NCBI GenBank assembly: GCA_036365515.1
Contig: CM070874.1
Location: 115,551,235-115,615,234 of the forward strand
Reading direction: 5' to 3'
Length of the DNA stretch: 64,000 nucleotides
DNA from: Torymus aiolomorphi
Taxonomy: Eukaryota > Arthropoda > Insecta > Hymenoptera > Torymidae
In this document: positions 32,850 through 44,696 of the stretch, piece after piece
Layout: each line of letters begins with the position of its first letter
How positions within the stretch are numbered: the first letter of the stretch is position 1
The notes under the pieces: generated by a model
What the model was told of the DNA's origin: nothing
The model's input: the letters and a program-made list of their open reading frames with translations, nothing else
Database searches by the model: none
Position numbers and translations under genes: made by a program

Positions 32850-35771
32850 GAGGCGTTTCACGTCAGCTCTCCAGGTGCGGCGCGCGAGCGCGAAATCATG
32901 CTGTTTTCAGCTTGTGTTTGAAGGGCTAAGATGTATCTAAAAAAATAATCCCCAAGTGATTTCAATGTATTTTTTCCTCAGCTTTCCGATGGTGCTATTA
33001 GTTTCTCAAAAATTTTCAAATTATAACCTCAAAAAAACACAAAACGTGTTATATCTCAAAAACTATATTTTTAATATTTTTTTTGACCTGCTAGATCGAA
33101 AGAGGAGGAAATTTTACATGGATATAGTCTTTTTCTACATAGGGGTTTTTTGATTTTTTCGAGATATTATTCAAGAAATACAAGGCGCTCGGCCAGCCGC
33201 CGTGAGCGGCGTGCGTCACTGCAGCATCGGCGCGCGGCGACATTTATTCATTCATTCATTAATTATTTAACCACCGCTAGAGGGCTAGTAATTGCATTTA
33301 GATACCCGTCAGTAACTATGCAGCACGTAGGGCTTATATACGAGTGATGTGTAGCGTTGAAGTATTGGTTTTTTGGAAAACCGTTCAATATCTATACTAT
33401 ATTGTGCTATACTGCGATGTATCTATCTTTCATGACAAACTTACTGCTATCCCCCTTCAATTGATTTATCTTTTTTTTTTAAACAAACGTGAGTTTTTCA
33501 TTAAAATGTGTGAATCCTTTAGGAAGGAATGAACACTCTAATGAGTTAACAAATTTCCCAAAATCATTAGCACAATCATTTCTATCAATACCAGATGGAG
33601 CGAAAGTTTGTCTTACGTGCAAATTTTTGATTTATAATAAACACAAATCGAGTGAATCTTCTCCGATATCAAAAAGAATTAAATCGGATTGTGATGATGA
33701 TGATCACAAAGCTGCCATGGCAATATTTGAAAATTTAAGAAGTAAACTTTCTGAGACAAAGTCAAAAGATGAAAGAATGTTATTACTTTCCCTTGCCCCT
33801 AGATTTTGGTCTCGTAAAAATTTAATAGAAAGATTAGGTTGTACGGAATGGGAAGCAAGAACAATACTAACTGAAGCTACTGATGGAAATATTTTGACGG
33901 TACCGTTGAAAAATAAAGGAAAAGAGCTTTCTAATGAAACCAAAAATATGGTAAAAAACTTTTATGATCGTGACGATATCAGTAAATTATTGCCTGGAAT
34001 GAAAGATTTTATTTCAATAAAACAAATTACTGGTGAACGCTTACACGTTCAAAAAAGATTACTTCTAGGTAATTTGAATAAAATTTATATTTTATTTAAA
34101 AATGAATATCCGGATGTTAAGATAGGCTATACAAAGTTCACACAATTAAAACCAAAACATTGTGTGTTGGCTGGAACAAGTGGCACACATAATGTATGCG
34201 TATGCGTACATCATGAAAATGTCAAACTTATGCTAGATGCAATTAATTTGAAACATTTGATAAAGGATAGTGATTGACCTTTAGAAAATTATAGATTGTA
34301 TAAATAAAATTGTTTGTAGTCAACCATCAGATAAATGTTTCTTGGGTGACTGTTTGGATTGGGTAGCTAATTTTTCAAATCTTCAAGAAATTTTAATGAA
34401 AAGTTTTAAAAATCATGGCATTCAAGAAATTAAATATGAATCATGGAAGCAAACGGATCGCTGCTCAATAATATTTGAAACGATAAAAGTTTCTAGCTTT
34501 CTTGAAATATTGAAAGACAAATTGATTAAATTAAAAACGCACGATTTTTTTGCTAAACAACAAGCACTGTTTATCAGAAATTTAAAAGAAAATCTTGAAG
34601 ATGGAGAGATAGTAATTAGTTTTGATTTTGCTGAAAATTACGCTTTTGTTGTTCAAAATTCAGCTCAATCGTTTCATTGGAATAATAATCAAGCCACTAT
34701 ATTTACAATTATAGTGTATTATAGAGAAAACGATGATCTCAAACACGAAAGTGTAGCTATTATTTCTGACAATTTAAATCATGATAGCGTTTCCGTATAT
34801 GAATATCAAAAAATTATTCTAAACTATTTGAAAGGTCATCATCAACTAAAAAAAATTTATTATATAACCGATAGTGCAGCGCAGCATTTTAAAAATAAAA
34901 ATAATTTTCAGAATCTTCTTCATCATGAAGAGGATTTTAAAATAAAAGCTGAATGGCATTTTTTTGCCACTGCACATGGCAAAAGTGGTTGCGATGGCAT
35001 AGGTGCTAATTTAAAAAGAGGAGCCCGTAGAGCTAGCTTACAGCTTACAGGAGCTCACAAAATCCTTACAGCCTACGATCTCTATAATTGGGCACAAAAT
35101 TATAGTAAAGAAACAAAGATTTTCTACAGTAGCAAAGAAGTTTATGAAAAAAATTCTTTGGAATTAAAAGTTAGATTCGATAAAGCAAAAGCCATTCCAG
35201 GTACTTTGAAATACCACGCTTTTATTCTAATAGATGAAAAGACTCTGCAACTTAAAAAAACTTCTTTAGCATCTAACTATGATTTATTTCCTAAATTAAA
35301 AAAGACTAAAAATGTTAAAAAGATTTAAATATTTAAAAGCTTATGAAGAAAAATTGTTATGATGTTAAGTGGAGCAGCTCCAATCGCACAGCGACTCTGC
35401 AGTGACGCACGCTGCGCGCGGCGGCTGGCCGAGCGCCTTGTATTTCTTGAATAATATCTCGAAAAAATCAAAAAACCCCTATGTAGAAAAAGGCTATATC
35501 CATGTAAAATTTCCTCCTCTTTCGATCTAGCAGGTCAAAAAAAATATTAAAAATATAGTTTTTGAGATATAACACGTTTTATGTTTTTTTGAGGTTAGAA
35601 TTGAAAAATTTTGAGAAACTAATAGCACCATCGGAAAGCTGAGAAAAAAATACATCGAAATCACTTGGGGATTATTTTTTTTAGATACATCTTAGCCCTT
35701 CAAACACAAGCTGAAAACAGCATGATTTCGCGCTCGCGCGCCGTGCCTGGAGAGCTGACGTGAAACGCCTC
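32850..35771 (+). mobile_element. DNA transposon with 375 bp inverted repeats (tentatively Sola-like)
   Basis: Ends GAGGCGTTTCACGTCAGCTC. The inverted repeats are 32850-33224 and 35398-35771 and nearly identical, meeting at CTGCAG. Flanks are ATAT on the left and ATAA on the right, compatible with a decayed 4 bp duplication. It encodes one protein, described separately. Sola is suggested only by the 4 bp target size and the DFAENY signature; the assignment is weak. Confidence 0.8.
33489..35328 (+). pseudogene. DDE-like transposase of the 375 bp TIR element (broken)
   Basis: Part 1 (33489-34277) begins where relatives have Met but reads GTG. It carries KCVNPL, a CxxC (KVCLTC), FWSRKNLIERLGCTEWEA and HCVLAGTSGTHNVCVCVHHENV. 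Part 2 (from about 34310 to 35328) carries SFDFAENYAFVVQNSAQSFH, IISDNLNHDSVSVY, YYITDSAAQHFKNKNNFQNL and AEWHFFATAHGKSGCDGIG. The conserved Asp in DFAEN and TDSAA and acidic residues downstream fit an RNase-H-like nuclease. The family is widespread in arthropods. A TGA at 34275-34277 and a frameshift near 34303-34308 separate the parts. The protein would be about 610 residues. Confidence 0.75.
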
Positions 35772-36340
35772 ATAATCAGAAACCTATAGAAAAGGCAAAA
35801 AAAAGGAAAATCAATTTTTTCGTCATTTTGAAGATAGTAAACTCTTTTAACCATATCATTTTTAATTTTTTTAATTCTTGATCCAAACTAGTTTTTTTAG
35901 GTTCAGAATAACATGTATAATTAAAAAATTCAATAAAAAAAAAGTTGATTTTTTCAAAATTTGTAGGTGTAAGACCACCTTAACAGACGTTCAGCCAATA
36001 GTTTAGATAGTAGTTGAGCCAATAGTTTAGCTAGTAGATTAAACTGCAGTTTATTTTCGTAAGGGCATGCTACTTAAAATATGAAAAATACGTCTTTTCT
36101 AATATAGTACAATAATACAAGGTATTCGCTTTTATTTGGTAATTTAACTTTGAATATTGGTAATTCAATTTATTTGGTAATTCAACATTGAATATTCAAA
36201 AAAGATAACAAAGACATACGCACACATACGCGCGCTTGCACACATATGCACACACAGTTTTATTAGTTTATTCTATCATTCTATGCGATCCTATGCAGCA
36301 AGACAAAAGAAGGAATTACCTGCAACTTTCGTTGTGATTT
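35772..36340. other. Gene-free stretch
   Basis: AT-rich, with a small repeat of agccaatagtttag (two copies near 35990-36030) and 'acacatacgcgcgcttgcac' at 36222-36245. No gene seen. Confidence 0.5.
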
Positions 36341-36538
36341 TTACCTCTTTGTCTTTTGGCCAGCTCCATCGTTCCCTTGTAGGGGGGCCTGGTCCTGTCG
36401 GCCATTCATAGCTCCGTTGTCGTGAATCTGGCTCGCAGCACCTTGTTGCCCAACCGCAATGGCGGCATTTGGAAGCGGAACCTGGAGCTGCTGACCGCCG
36501 TTATTTTCGACGATGGGAAGCTGACCCGCAGCACCTCG
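36341..36538 (-). CDS. Possible terminal exon, glutamine/glycine/alanine-rich
   Basis: An open minus frame of 65 codons ending at TAA (36341-36343), without an ATG at its start. It is much richer in GC than its surroundings. It contains QQGAA / RGAAGQLPIVENNGG and GQQGAASQIHDNGAMNG, two related internal units, then ends GQKTKR. This could be the last exon of a host gene or a captured fragment. A splice acceptor was not convincingly found: an AG precedes, but no pyrimidine tract. Family unknown. Confidence 0.35.
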   Translation of the reverse strand, partial: RGAAGQLPIVENNGGQQLQVPLPNAAIAVGQQGAASQIHDNGAMNGRQDQAPLQGNDGAGQKTKR

Positions 36539-36661
36539 TTACTCGTGTATTTATATTCTTTACGATCGAAGTATTTATTTCAAGAAAATTGTTTATTTTA
36601 AGATGTTAATAAAAAAATAGAAGTTATGTGATGTAGGATTTAAGGAAGGGTATTTGATATA

Positions 36662-37610
36662 GGGTAGATGTCCGTATTAGTGTGGGTTTAAGAAACTCTT
36701 CAGTTTTGTCGCATAATAATAGACTATTTAAGCTGTATCAGAGATTCCGGGTGGTTTATATAGATAATAAAAGTAATAATCTACACGAAACAATTTTTTT
36801 TATAGAAAAATATTTATATTTACGAAAGTTACAAGCAATATAAAAAAAAAATTTTGTACGCATTTGTGTGCCCTAGCAGACATCAAAGTACATTTTTGTG
36901 TGCCCCGTATTAATGTGGATATACACGTTTGTGTGCCCCACATTAGTGTGTCTTGATAATATTATCATTGCCAACAAAATTATTTTGTTAACTGTAGTGC
37001 ATTTATAATCAATTTCTAACCCTTGTTTACATTGAATGTTAATTAATTCCAATACGGTAAAAACTGCTGAAGGTCGTCAATGCGATATGAAACAACGTTT
37101 GTGCGCAGACAACCTAACCTAACTTTTCTGTTCAAGCGCCGATACGAGCATGCTCGTATTGTATTTGTGCACACACAAATCTGGACAAGTCGTTTTTCAC
37201 TGGCCCTATTAGTAGACACCATTAATTAAATATTAAAATCAATTGAAAACCTTTATATTAAGGTTTATTATATAACATAATATTATTTTATGATATAATC
37301 AATTGTATCCCACATTAAAATCCTTCCGAAACATTATTTAATGTTACTTTTAAAAATGTCATTTCTTAGTAGGTTTGGACAAGGAAACACCGTGACACAC
37401 CGCAAACCGTGAAACATATTTTTGAAAGTTCTTTTTTAATGTTATAGTAATTGAAAACAAATTAAGTCATTAATTCTATTTAAACTTAATTAACTATACT
37501 TTATGAAAAAAAATATTTTAGTGTTACGTTTTTACTCGTTCACTTCTAGGATATGTTTTAATAATAGGGCACACAAATATGAACAGGCACACTAATACGG
37601 ACCACTACCC
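36662..37610. mobile_element. 949 bp TA-flanked non-autonomous element
   Basis: TA at 36660-36661 and 37611-37612. The ends are GGGTAGATGTCCGTATTAGTG and the reverse of CACACTAATACGGACCACTACCC (one indel). Inner sequence repeats TGTGTGCCCC motifs (36880-36950). There is no transposase frame. TA target and GGG termini fit a Tc1/mariner/pogo MITE. Confidence 0.8.
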
Positions 37611-37612
37611 TA

Positions 37613-39380
37613 CTCACTTAATGTAAGTCAGAAATGAAGGAAACCGGGACTTTTGTTACAGGAAAATGCAAAATCTTTTTTGCATAAATACAGACGTTTT
37701 TCAACCAATAAATATTTAATTTGTGAAAGTAGAAACATCACCATTAAAGAAATATTGTTTAACCTTATGAAATCTACAAAGTCACATTATAAGTATCTTA
37801 TTATTTTAAGCCTTTATAATTTCTGAAAATTAAGAAAACAATGACAATTCGATTGTAACAATTTCTGTTTTTGTAAAATATTATGGACTCGAGGAAAAGG
37901 GCAGCGATCCTTCTCTACTTTAAAAATTCCAAAAATGTGCAAATGGTATAATATAATATATAATATACAACAAACGCTACATTTTATTCATTTATACCAG
38001 AAACGCGCATTTCAAAACCTTTGTAATAATATTTTATATAATTTTCAGTTATCGTAATATTGCAGCTAGTGCAGATTGTTAATAATACAAAATTTCGCGA
38101 TGTTTCTTAGTACCATGAACAGTTTTTCTCATTTAACACTAATCTACATGAAAAAATATTTGCTTCTTTAGTTTATTCGATTAGCATAGAATGTAATATT
38201 ATGTAAACCTTATTTTAGTAAAAATTACAAATTTAAAGATGTCATACTAAATTCGGAAGAAAAACACATTACTAAAAAATATTATTGTAGTATTGAATCT
38301 TGAAACAGTAAATTTTGTTATTCTCTGAATAAATTCTTTCTTATACGTAGTATCATAACTTTTATCAGTCTTATAGTGTAAATAACAAGGTTTATAGTTC
38401 TCGAATCGTACCGCGTGTCAATAGAGTTGTGCTATTATATTGTATACTTACATTGTACTTGAATAATTTAATTTAGCGTTGTAATCTGATCGTTGAATAG
38501 TTAAAATATTCTCGAAGTGTCTTTCTGATCAGTAGCTCTCGTACGCACTCATCATAGAGAAAAAACAAAAGACACACGATATGGTCATAGCGAATTCGTT
38601 TTGTTTTTATTTATGTTCGATTAGCACTTTAGCAGCAATATAAAAAAAAGTTTATATATATAGTATATTGTATATTGTTTAAACTACATTTTCTTCAGCT
38701 GATTTTGGCCTCAGAAGCCACTACGCGTAAAACCGCCTTGAAGTAAAATTACATTAATTCCAAAATTTCGTCTAGCCGGGAATTTTGAATGATTAGTATT
38801 TTTGTATCAAAAGATAAATCTTTCCCAATTTTAAATATCTTATTTTTCAACATTCGATACTGTTCAGACACTGTTTCTCACAGCGTGCATAACGTATTCT
38901 TGAAACCTTCAATACTTTCGAAATATTTGCCCCACGGCATCGAAATTTTTATTTTTACATTACTTTCATGTGTTCTTCTTACTTATCAATTTATTACTAT
39001 ATTATCGTCAATTGGTTTGTTATCCGGTAACTTGACAACGCGTAATAAATCTGCGGATGTTATTCAAGAATCCTATTTTATCAGTTGCTGAGCCAACTCC
39101 TTCATTTTCCGGAAGATGGCGTTATATACTAGAATAACAACAAGAACGATCTCTTTATTATTTTTTAGTATACTTCTTTACAATTAAAGTATGTCCGTTC
39201 CTCTATCTACCTCATCTGTTAATAATAAGAAATTCTACAAAAAGAAAAGTAATTAAAAATCATAAATACTTCGACAAATTCGGATATTTTAACTGTTTAT
39301 TTTAATACGTAAATTTGTTGAAATACAAATTCAGATTGCATCATATTGAAGCCTTATAAAGAAAAAAAACGATTTTATAA
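37613..39380. other. Gene-free AT-rich stretch
   Basis: About 1.8 kb with only short frames; the 100-codon frame at 38789-39091 shows no motif or codon bias. Nothing supportable. Confidence 0.5.
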
Positions 39381-39442
39381 TAGTATATTATGCAACAAGT
39401 GTGTACGCATACTATGCATAAAACTGCATTTTACGCATACTA
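39381..39442. repeat. Tiny MITE remnant of the TAGTATATTATGCA family
   Basis: Begins tagtatattatgcaacaag and ends ttttacgcatacta. The same termini occur at 48300-48555, and related ones at 54181-55010 and 59984-60113. Confidence 0.5.
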
Positions 39443-39801
39443 TGTCAAAAAAACATTTTTTTGAGTATCTTACTGGCCTTGCAGAACTATTCGGCGCCGA
39501 ATTGACAGGCGAACGATTCTTGCTATATCGTTTCATATTAGCGCTAGCTAAAAATCAATGTATGTGCGAATATTGTTGTTTGAGTGTGCATATTGGAGAG
39601 TGTATCAAACATGCGTTGCGTGCTAGTTAAATTATGAAACGAAGCGAGTAGTCGATCTGACTTTAATAAAGAACCTTAACCGAATTCCTACTTAACTCAA
39701 AGAATTTATTTGTTCATTTAATCCATCCTCATAGCCGTTAATAGAGGGTGAATTCGTTTCAGTATGTTTAAGATTTATTGAACAGAAATTGAAGCATTTA
39801 C

Positions 39802-40260
39802 GTGACTTTAGAAAATACGTTAGAGATTACTAAAAAGGGTTTTAAAATATTTCAAACAAAAAGTTCAACATTTAAATTTCTAAAAGAAATAAATTGTTTA
39901 TTTTTACCTAAGAAAATTATCATAAGATCAGTATATAAATTTGGAAAATTTAAAAGAAAAAGACGAATTGTTGTAAAAAACCGTTCATTAAGTGTCATAT
40001 CTTTAAATTTAGTTTTAACGATATTTTTTGAATTACCTAACGTTTATCTTACTGTATCCCTAGAAAAAGTGCGGCGTAAAGAAGGTCCTTTTATAGATTT
40101 TATAATAAACGCAGATTACTGGCAATCCTCATATATGTAATATAACTATGAACAAAGACAATATGATTTTTCCATTAAATTTATATTTTGATGCTTTGGA
40201 AATAAATAACCCATTGGATACACATAAATCAATCAATAAACTTGGCACAGTTTACGTCAC
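39802..40260 (+). pseudogene. Left half of a split transposase-like gene
   Basis: Frame 39802-40140 carries FFELPNVYL. After a one-base shift, frame 40148-40260 carries PLNLYFDALEINNPLDTHKS and KLGTVYVT. This matches a family common in arthropod genomes whose members read LYFDDFEINNPLGSH and then, further on, FHVTENFSVDIMHD. The frame runs into the Polinton-like insertion at 40261 and resumes at 47795. The family is probably a transposase; biochemistry is unknown to me. Confidence 0.6.
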
Positions 40261-40369
40261 AGTAGTTATAGCAACACTATGGCGAGACCCAAACAATGAC
40301 TCATCGGCGCCAGCCGAGGTCAATGTTCGTCGGGCTTCGTCATAGGTGCTGCGTTAGCAAAGTTTGTGC

Positions 40370-40413
<44 letters not shown>

Positions 40414-40488
40414 GAGAGAGAGAGACGCCATAGTACGGCGCTAGCAAAAGTTTGTGCATAAGCACGATACACACACACGTGTGTGTGT

Positions 40489-40564
<76 letters not shown>

Positions 40565-42863
40565 GTCGGCTATTGGAACTCCCCCGTTGGCTCATGGAAG
40601 TCGGCTGTCGTCTGCTGGAAGTAGCTACACTGAAAAAACTCTGGCACGCAAGACGTTCGAAAACGAAAACAGAAGTCGTCTTGACTACTTGTGTAGCAGC
40701 TCAAAGAAAGCACTCGTGATCTGTGATGGCACAGTGTAAAATCAGCTCATTGTTTGTGTCTCCCAACAAGATGCTTTAATGACCGCGAGAGGCGCAGCAT
40801 TAGAAGAGCTGATTGGTCACCGCTGTACCGTTAAAAGAACTGTTAGCTCCCCACACGGTCCTCAGATTTTCGAGTGGCCGCTCACACGCGCACGCACACC
40901 TGCACGTACATCCGCACACACACACACTAAGCTATGCCTTCAAGGCCCAGTTCGCGTAGCCTCTCTGTATCATGGCAAATGCACCTACATAAAAATTTCC
41001 AGATTCATGGTGTTTTTATGGGGTTTTTATGGGGTTTTCGATATTTTATCGGATTTTGGAAGCTAATGGTATATGATTCATGAATATATGGTCTTATGGG
41101 GTGTCTATGGTATTTTTATGGTGTATTTTATTACTTTTGTGTATAGCCTCTCTGCACCATGACAAGTGTACCTACATAAAAAATTTTCAGATTCATGTGG
41201 TTTTTATGGAGTTTTTATGGGGTTTTCGATATTTTATCGGATTTTGGAAGCTAATGGTATATGATTCATGAATATATGGTCTTATGGGGTGTCTATGGTA
41301 TTTTTATGGTGTATTTTATTACTTTTGTGTATAGCCTCTCTGCACCATGACAAGTGTACCTACACAAACAATTTTCAGATTCACGGGATTTTTATGGTTT
41401 TTTACAACTTTTATGTATAGACTCTCTGTACTGTGCAATGAGTGTCCAACACCCACGCGCAGTATTTAATGACACCCGCACGGCTTGAAAAAAAAAAAAT
41501 GGAATATCCGTAACCTCATGGACATCTCATAGCCACTTCATGATAGATCCGCGACACTCTCGTGGAACTGTACATCCGAATTTCTGCATTGAACCACTAT
41601 CTACATAACGTAATGGCGTATATCATTTGTATGGGGAGCACAAGAGACACATGACACACTTCAGAATCCGCAGAATACCCTCATGCTTTGCGACGGAGAT
41701 GTTCACGCAACAAAACAATATTCGCGACTGACATCCGGTCGACCATTCGTCTTTGCCACGGATGATCTCATCGCACGTGGGCCCTCTGCTGTCGAATTAT
41801 ATCGCCTTACCTCGAATTAGTCATAACTTACAGCCGTCGAAATTTTATCTTATGAGAAAATGTCACGTACATCGAGTTGCAGCTGCACATTATTTTGACT
41901 ATTGAATTACACAGGAAAAGAATTTTTTCTCAAGGAAAGTCTCAAGAAAAGGAAATTGAGATTATTTTTCTCCTTTATTTCATCGTAAGACGCTGTGGAA
42001 TTTTGCTGATTAATGAGAAAATGTCACGTACATCGAGTTATAGTTGCACATTATTTTAACTATTTAATTACAAAGGGAAACATTTTTTCTCGAGGAAAGG
42101 CTCCAGGAAAGGAATTACAGATAGAAGCAAATACACATACTCACACATAGACAGACACACGCACGTCAATATTTTGACGTTCCAACAAACATATACCAGG
42201 CATTGCTGTTTTTCGACTCGTTGACAGAGGAAGAACAGCAAGGTCTTTTCAAACCTTTCTCGAGGAGCGGATGACCAGCGTGAAGTCGACTGTCGGCTAT
42301 TGGAAGTCGGCCGTTGGCTGCTGGAAATCGGCTGTCGACTGCAGGAAGTAGCTGTTTCAAATACTATTTCAGTTATCCATGCGTCTACATCGGCGGTCCG
42401 TCTACTACTGATGCATCAGGGGCCACACCCTGGAAAGTTAGTGGCGCTAGTGTAGCAATACAAAGAACACACTCGTGACCGATGACGACGCAGCGGCTAA
42501 GAGCTCATTGGCTACCGCTGCGCCGGCGAAAGAGTTGTTTTGCCGCGGAGCTAGCCCCACCACAAGGCTCGCGGAGTCGCGAGCGTCCGCGCGCGGGGGG
42601 CACCGGCCGCGGTTACCAGCTCTTCGGGAGAAGTGTCTCGGAGTGCCCAGTCATATTTGAAGCAGATACTTCCAACAGACGACAGCCGATTTCCATCAGC
42701 CAACAGCCGACTTCCAGCAGCCAACCGCCGACTTCCAGCAGCCAGCGGTCGACTTCCAGCAGCCAACGGCTGACTTCCAACAGCCGACAGCCAACTTCCC
42801 GCCGACCATCCGCTCCTCGAGAAAGGTTTGAAAAGACATTGCACTCCTTACTCTATCAACGAG
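40261..42863 (+). repeat. Left giant inverted repeat of the Polinton-like element
   Basis: It pairs with 45114-47788. It contains (GA)n and (GT)n tracts (40378-40561), a ~190 bp direct repeat (two copies in 40975-41400 around 'gattcatgaatatatggtct'), and GC-rich cassettes with agctcattgg motifs. A ~21 bp minisatellite lies at its inner end. Long frames in it on both strands come from simple repeats and are not genes. Confidence 0.88.
42675..42805. repeat. ~21 bp minisatellite at inner end of left arm
   Basis: Variants of cagccaacagccgacttcc repeated about six times; the mirror copy is at 45178-45305. In one frame it gives an S/Q/P/T-rich pseudo-peptide, which I do not consider coding. Confidence 0.9.
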
Positions 42864-43429
42864 TCGAAAAACACCAGTGTCTGAAGTGTCATGAATGTAT
42901 TGTGCGGTTTCTGAATTGCGTTGTGCGTCTCTCTTGTACCCCATACAAATGTTGTGCGCTAGTACGTTATGTAGATAGTGGTTCAATGCAGAAAATTAGG
43001 GTGAACAGTTTCGCGAGAGTGTCGGGGAAGTGTAATCGATGACGAAGTGGTCTTATGGGTTGTCCATGACAAATGGAACAAAGGTGATTGCGCGAATGTA
43101 GAGTAACGAAGAAATTAGAATTAAAACACTCGAGAGGCGAGCGAGAGAGTCCTCGTTGTGTTCTTATCTTATCTCCATGTCACTGATAAAACTACAAAAT
43201 AAAAAGTTTTTCAATTGTTGAATTTTGAATAATTTTTAACGGCATTATATTCAGGGTGTTTAAACATTCCTACTGTGTTAAAATCACGCTCGTATCTAAA
43301 AATGAACTTAATTAAATAATAACAATTTTAGTTTTTATATCGTCAAATTTTTTAGATTGTAATTTAATTGCGACAAGTAACATGATGATAAAGATTTACA
43401 TAAAATCTCGCGTTTTACTTAATTGTCAA
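42864..43429. repeat. Loop region with inverted fragment of arm
   Basis: 42895-43060 is an inverted, diverged copy of left-arm sequence near 41560-41680 (gtaccccatacaaatg... against catttgtatggggagcac). The remainder to 43429 is AT-rich, without a gene. Confidence 0.6.
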
Positions 43430-43995
43430 TATTTTGACGTTCCAACAAACATACATCAGACACTGGTGTTTTTCGACTCGATGATCGAGTAAGGAGTGCA
43501 ATGTCTTTTCAAACCTTTCTCGAGGAGCGGATGATTAGCGGGGTATCGACTGTCGGCTATTCCGTTGGCTGATGGAAATCGGCTGTCGACTGCAGAAGTA
43601 GCTGTTTCAAATACTGTTTCAGTTATCCATACGGTTGCATCGGGTCCGCCTACTACTGACGCATCAGGGGACCACACCCTGGAAAGTTAGTGGCGCTGGT
43701 GTAGGAATACAAAGAACGCACTCGTGGCCGATGACGATGCAGTGTAAAAGCAGTTCATTGGCTACCGCTGTGTCTCCATCGTTGTGATTAGCGACGGCGA
43801 CGCATCAGAAGAGAGCTCATTGGCTGCTGGTCCGCCCCAACAAGCTGATTTAGCGACCGTGGGAGGCGCAGCGGGTAAGAACTCATTGACCATCGCTGCG
43901 CCGACAAAAGAGTTGGTTTGCCGCGGAGCTAGCTCCACTAAAGACTCGCGGACTCGTGGGCGGCCGCGCGCTGGGGACACCGGACGCGGCTAAGA
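43430..43995 (+). repeat. Third, partial copy of arm sequence
   Basis: Direct, diverged copy of 42165-42600: gacgttccaacaaacata, 'tttcaaacctttctcgagga', caccctggaaagttagtggc and the agctcattggctac cassettes. It lies in the loop between the two arms. Confidence 0.85.
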
Positions 43996-44375
43996 GCTCA
44001 TTGCCACGCGCACATTTATGAGCATCTAATTTTAACTAGTTTTTATTCTTTTAATTAAATAATTTAAAAATACTTTTTTCAAAAAATATTCAAATGTAAG
44101 CTAGCTTCATTTCGTGAAATAAAATTTATATTATATATTACAATTTAGAAATGTAAATTAAAAATATAATAAGTTGGGAATAAGAGGACGGCAAGGAAGA
44201 CAAAAAGAAGTGCATAGTAAGTATATTCAAATTTTTCTATTTATTATCAAATAATATAGTATTTAATACATTAGTAATTCTTGGCATGTGTAATGATACA
44301 AACTGATACAATAAATCAGCAACATCGGACTTAGATAGAGACGCTTGATCTTTTTCTTTACATCGCTTTTCTACG

Positions 44376-44579
44376 CTAAAACTTCGTCAAACCTAAGCCA
44401 TTACTCATATAACTTAAAAAACATAATACAATATTGACCACAAACATCGGATACGTCATTTTGAAGTTGTATTGCGTTCTAACGAAATGTTTTACGATTT
44501 TTCGCAAACGGCTTATGTGGTCGAGTATTATAGGTGGTATTGCAAAACTGTCAAAGTATAGAACGTTAGAATATCTCAT
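44376..44579 (-). pseudogene. Adenain-like (Polinton-type) cysteine protease fragment
   Basis: The minus frame begins RYSNVLYFDSFAIPP, matching the strand around the catalytic acidic residue (YFDSFGxxPP in relatives). After a frameshift near 44465, the next frame reads DVCGQYCIMFF, the segment with the nucleophile cysteine. The catalytic His region is absent. Relatives occur in Polintons and related arthropod elements. Fragment only; inactive. Confidence 0.5.
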
Positions 44580-44659
44580 TCGTTAGCCGATAAATCGGAA
44601 GTTAAATCAAACGCGAAAAGATAATAATCGTTAGGATTACGCGAGATTTGGTTACCCAT
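44576..44659 (-). pseudogene. Fragment of F54H12.2-like capsid-associated protein
   Basis: A 27-codon minus frame with RNPNDYYLFAFDLTSDLSA. This is the conserved FDLTPDLSA-type stretch of the F54H12.2-like proteins annotated across arthropods and linked to Polinton capsid genes. It overlaps the start of the protease fragment by a few bases, as compact viral-type genes do. Too short to be functional. Confidence 0.4.
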
Positions 44660-44696
44660 CAATTATAATTTGTAGTACTCGAAAATTAGAAGAAAG

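Noticed and set aside
38789..39091. 100-codon plus frame
   Set aside because: AT-rich, no motif, no neighbouring signals; likely chance.
40320..40739. ORFs with CVCVCVC and RERERE runs
   Set aside because: Products of (GT)n and (GA)n microsatellites in the Polinton-like arm; the same applies to 47307-47696 and 51647-51967.
42475..43042. 186-codon S/Q/P-rich ORF
   Set aside because: Comes from a 21 bp minisatellite and GC-rich cassettes inside an inverted repeat; the mirror frame at 45150-45527 shows the same.
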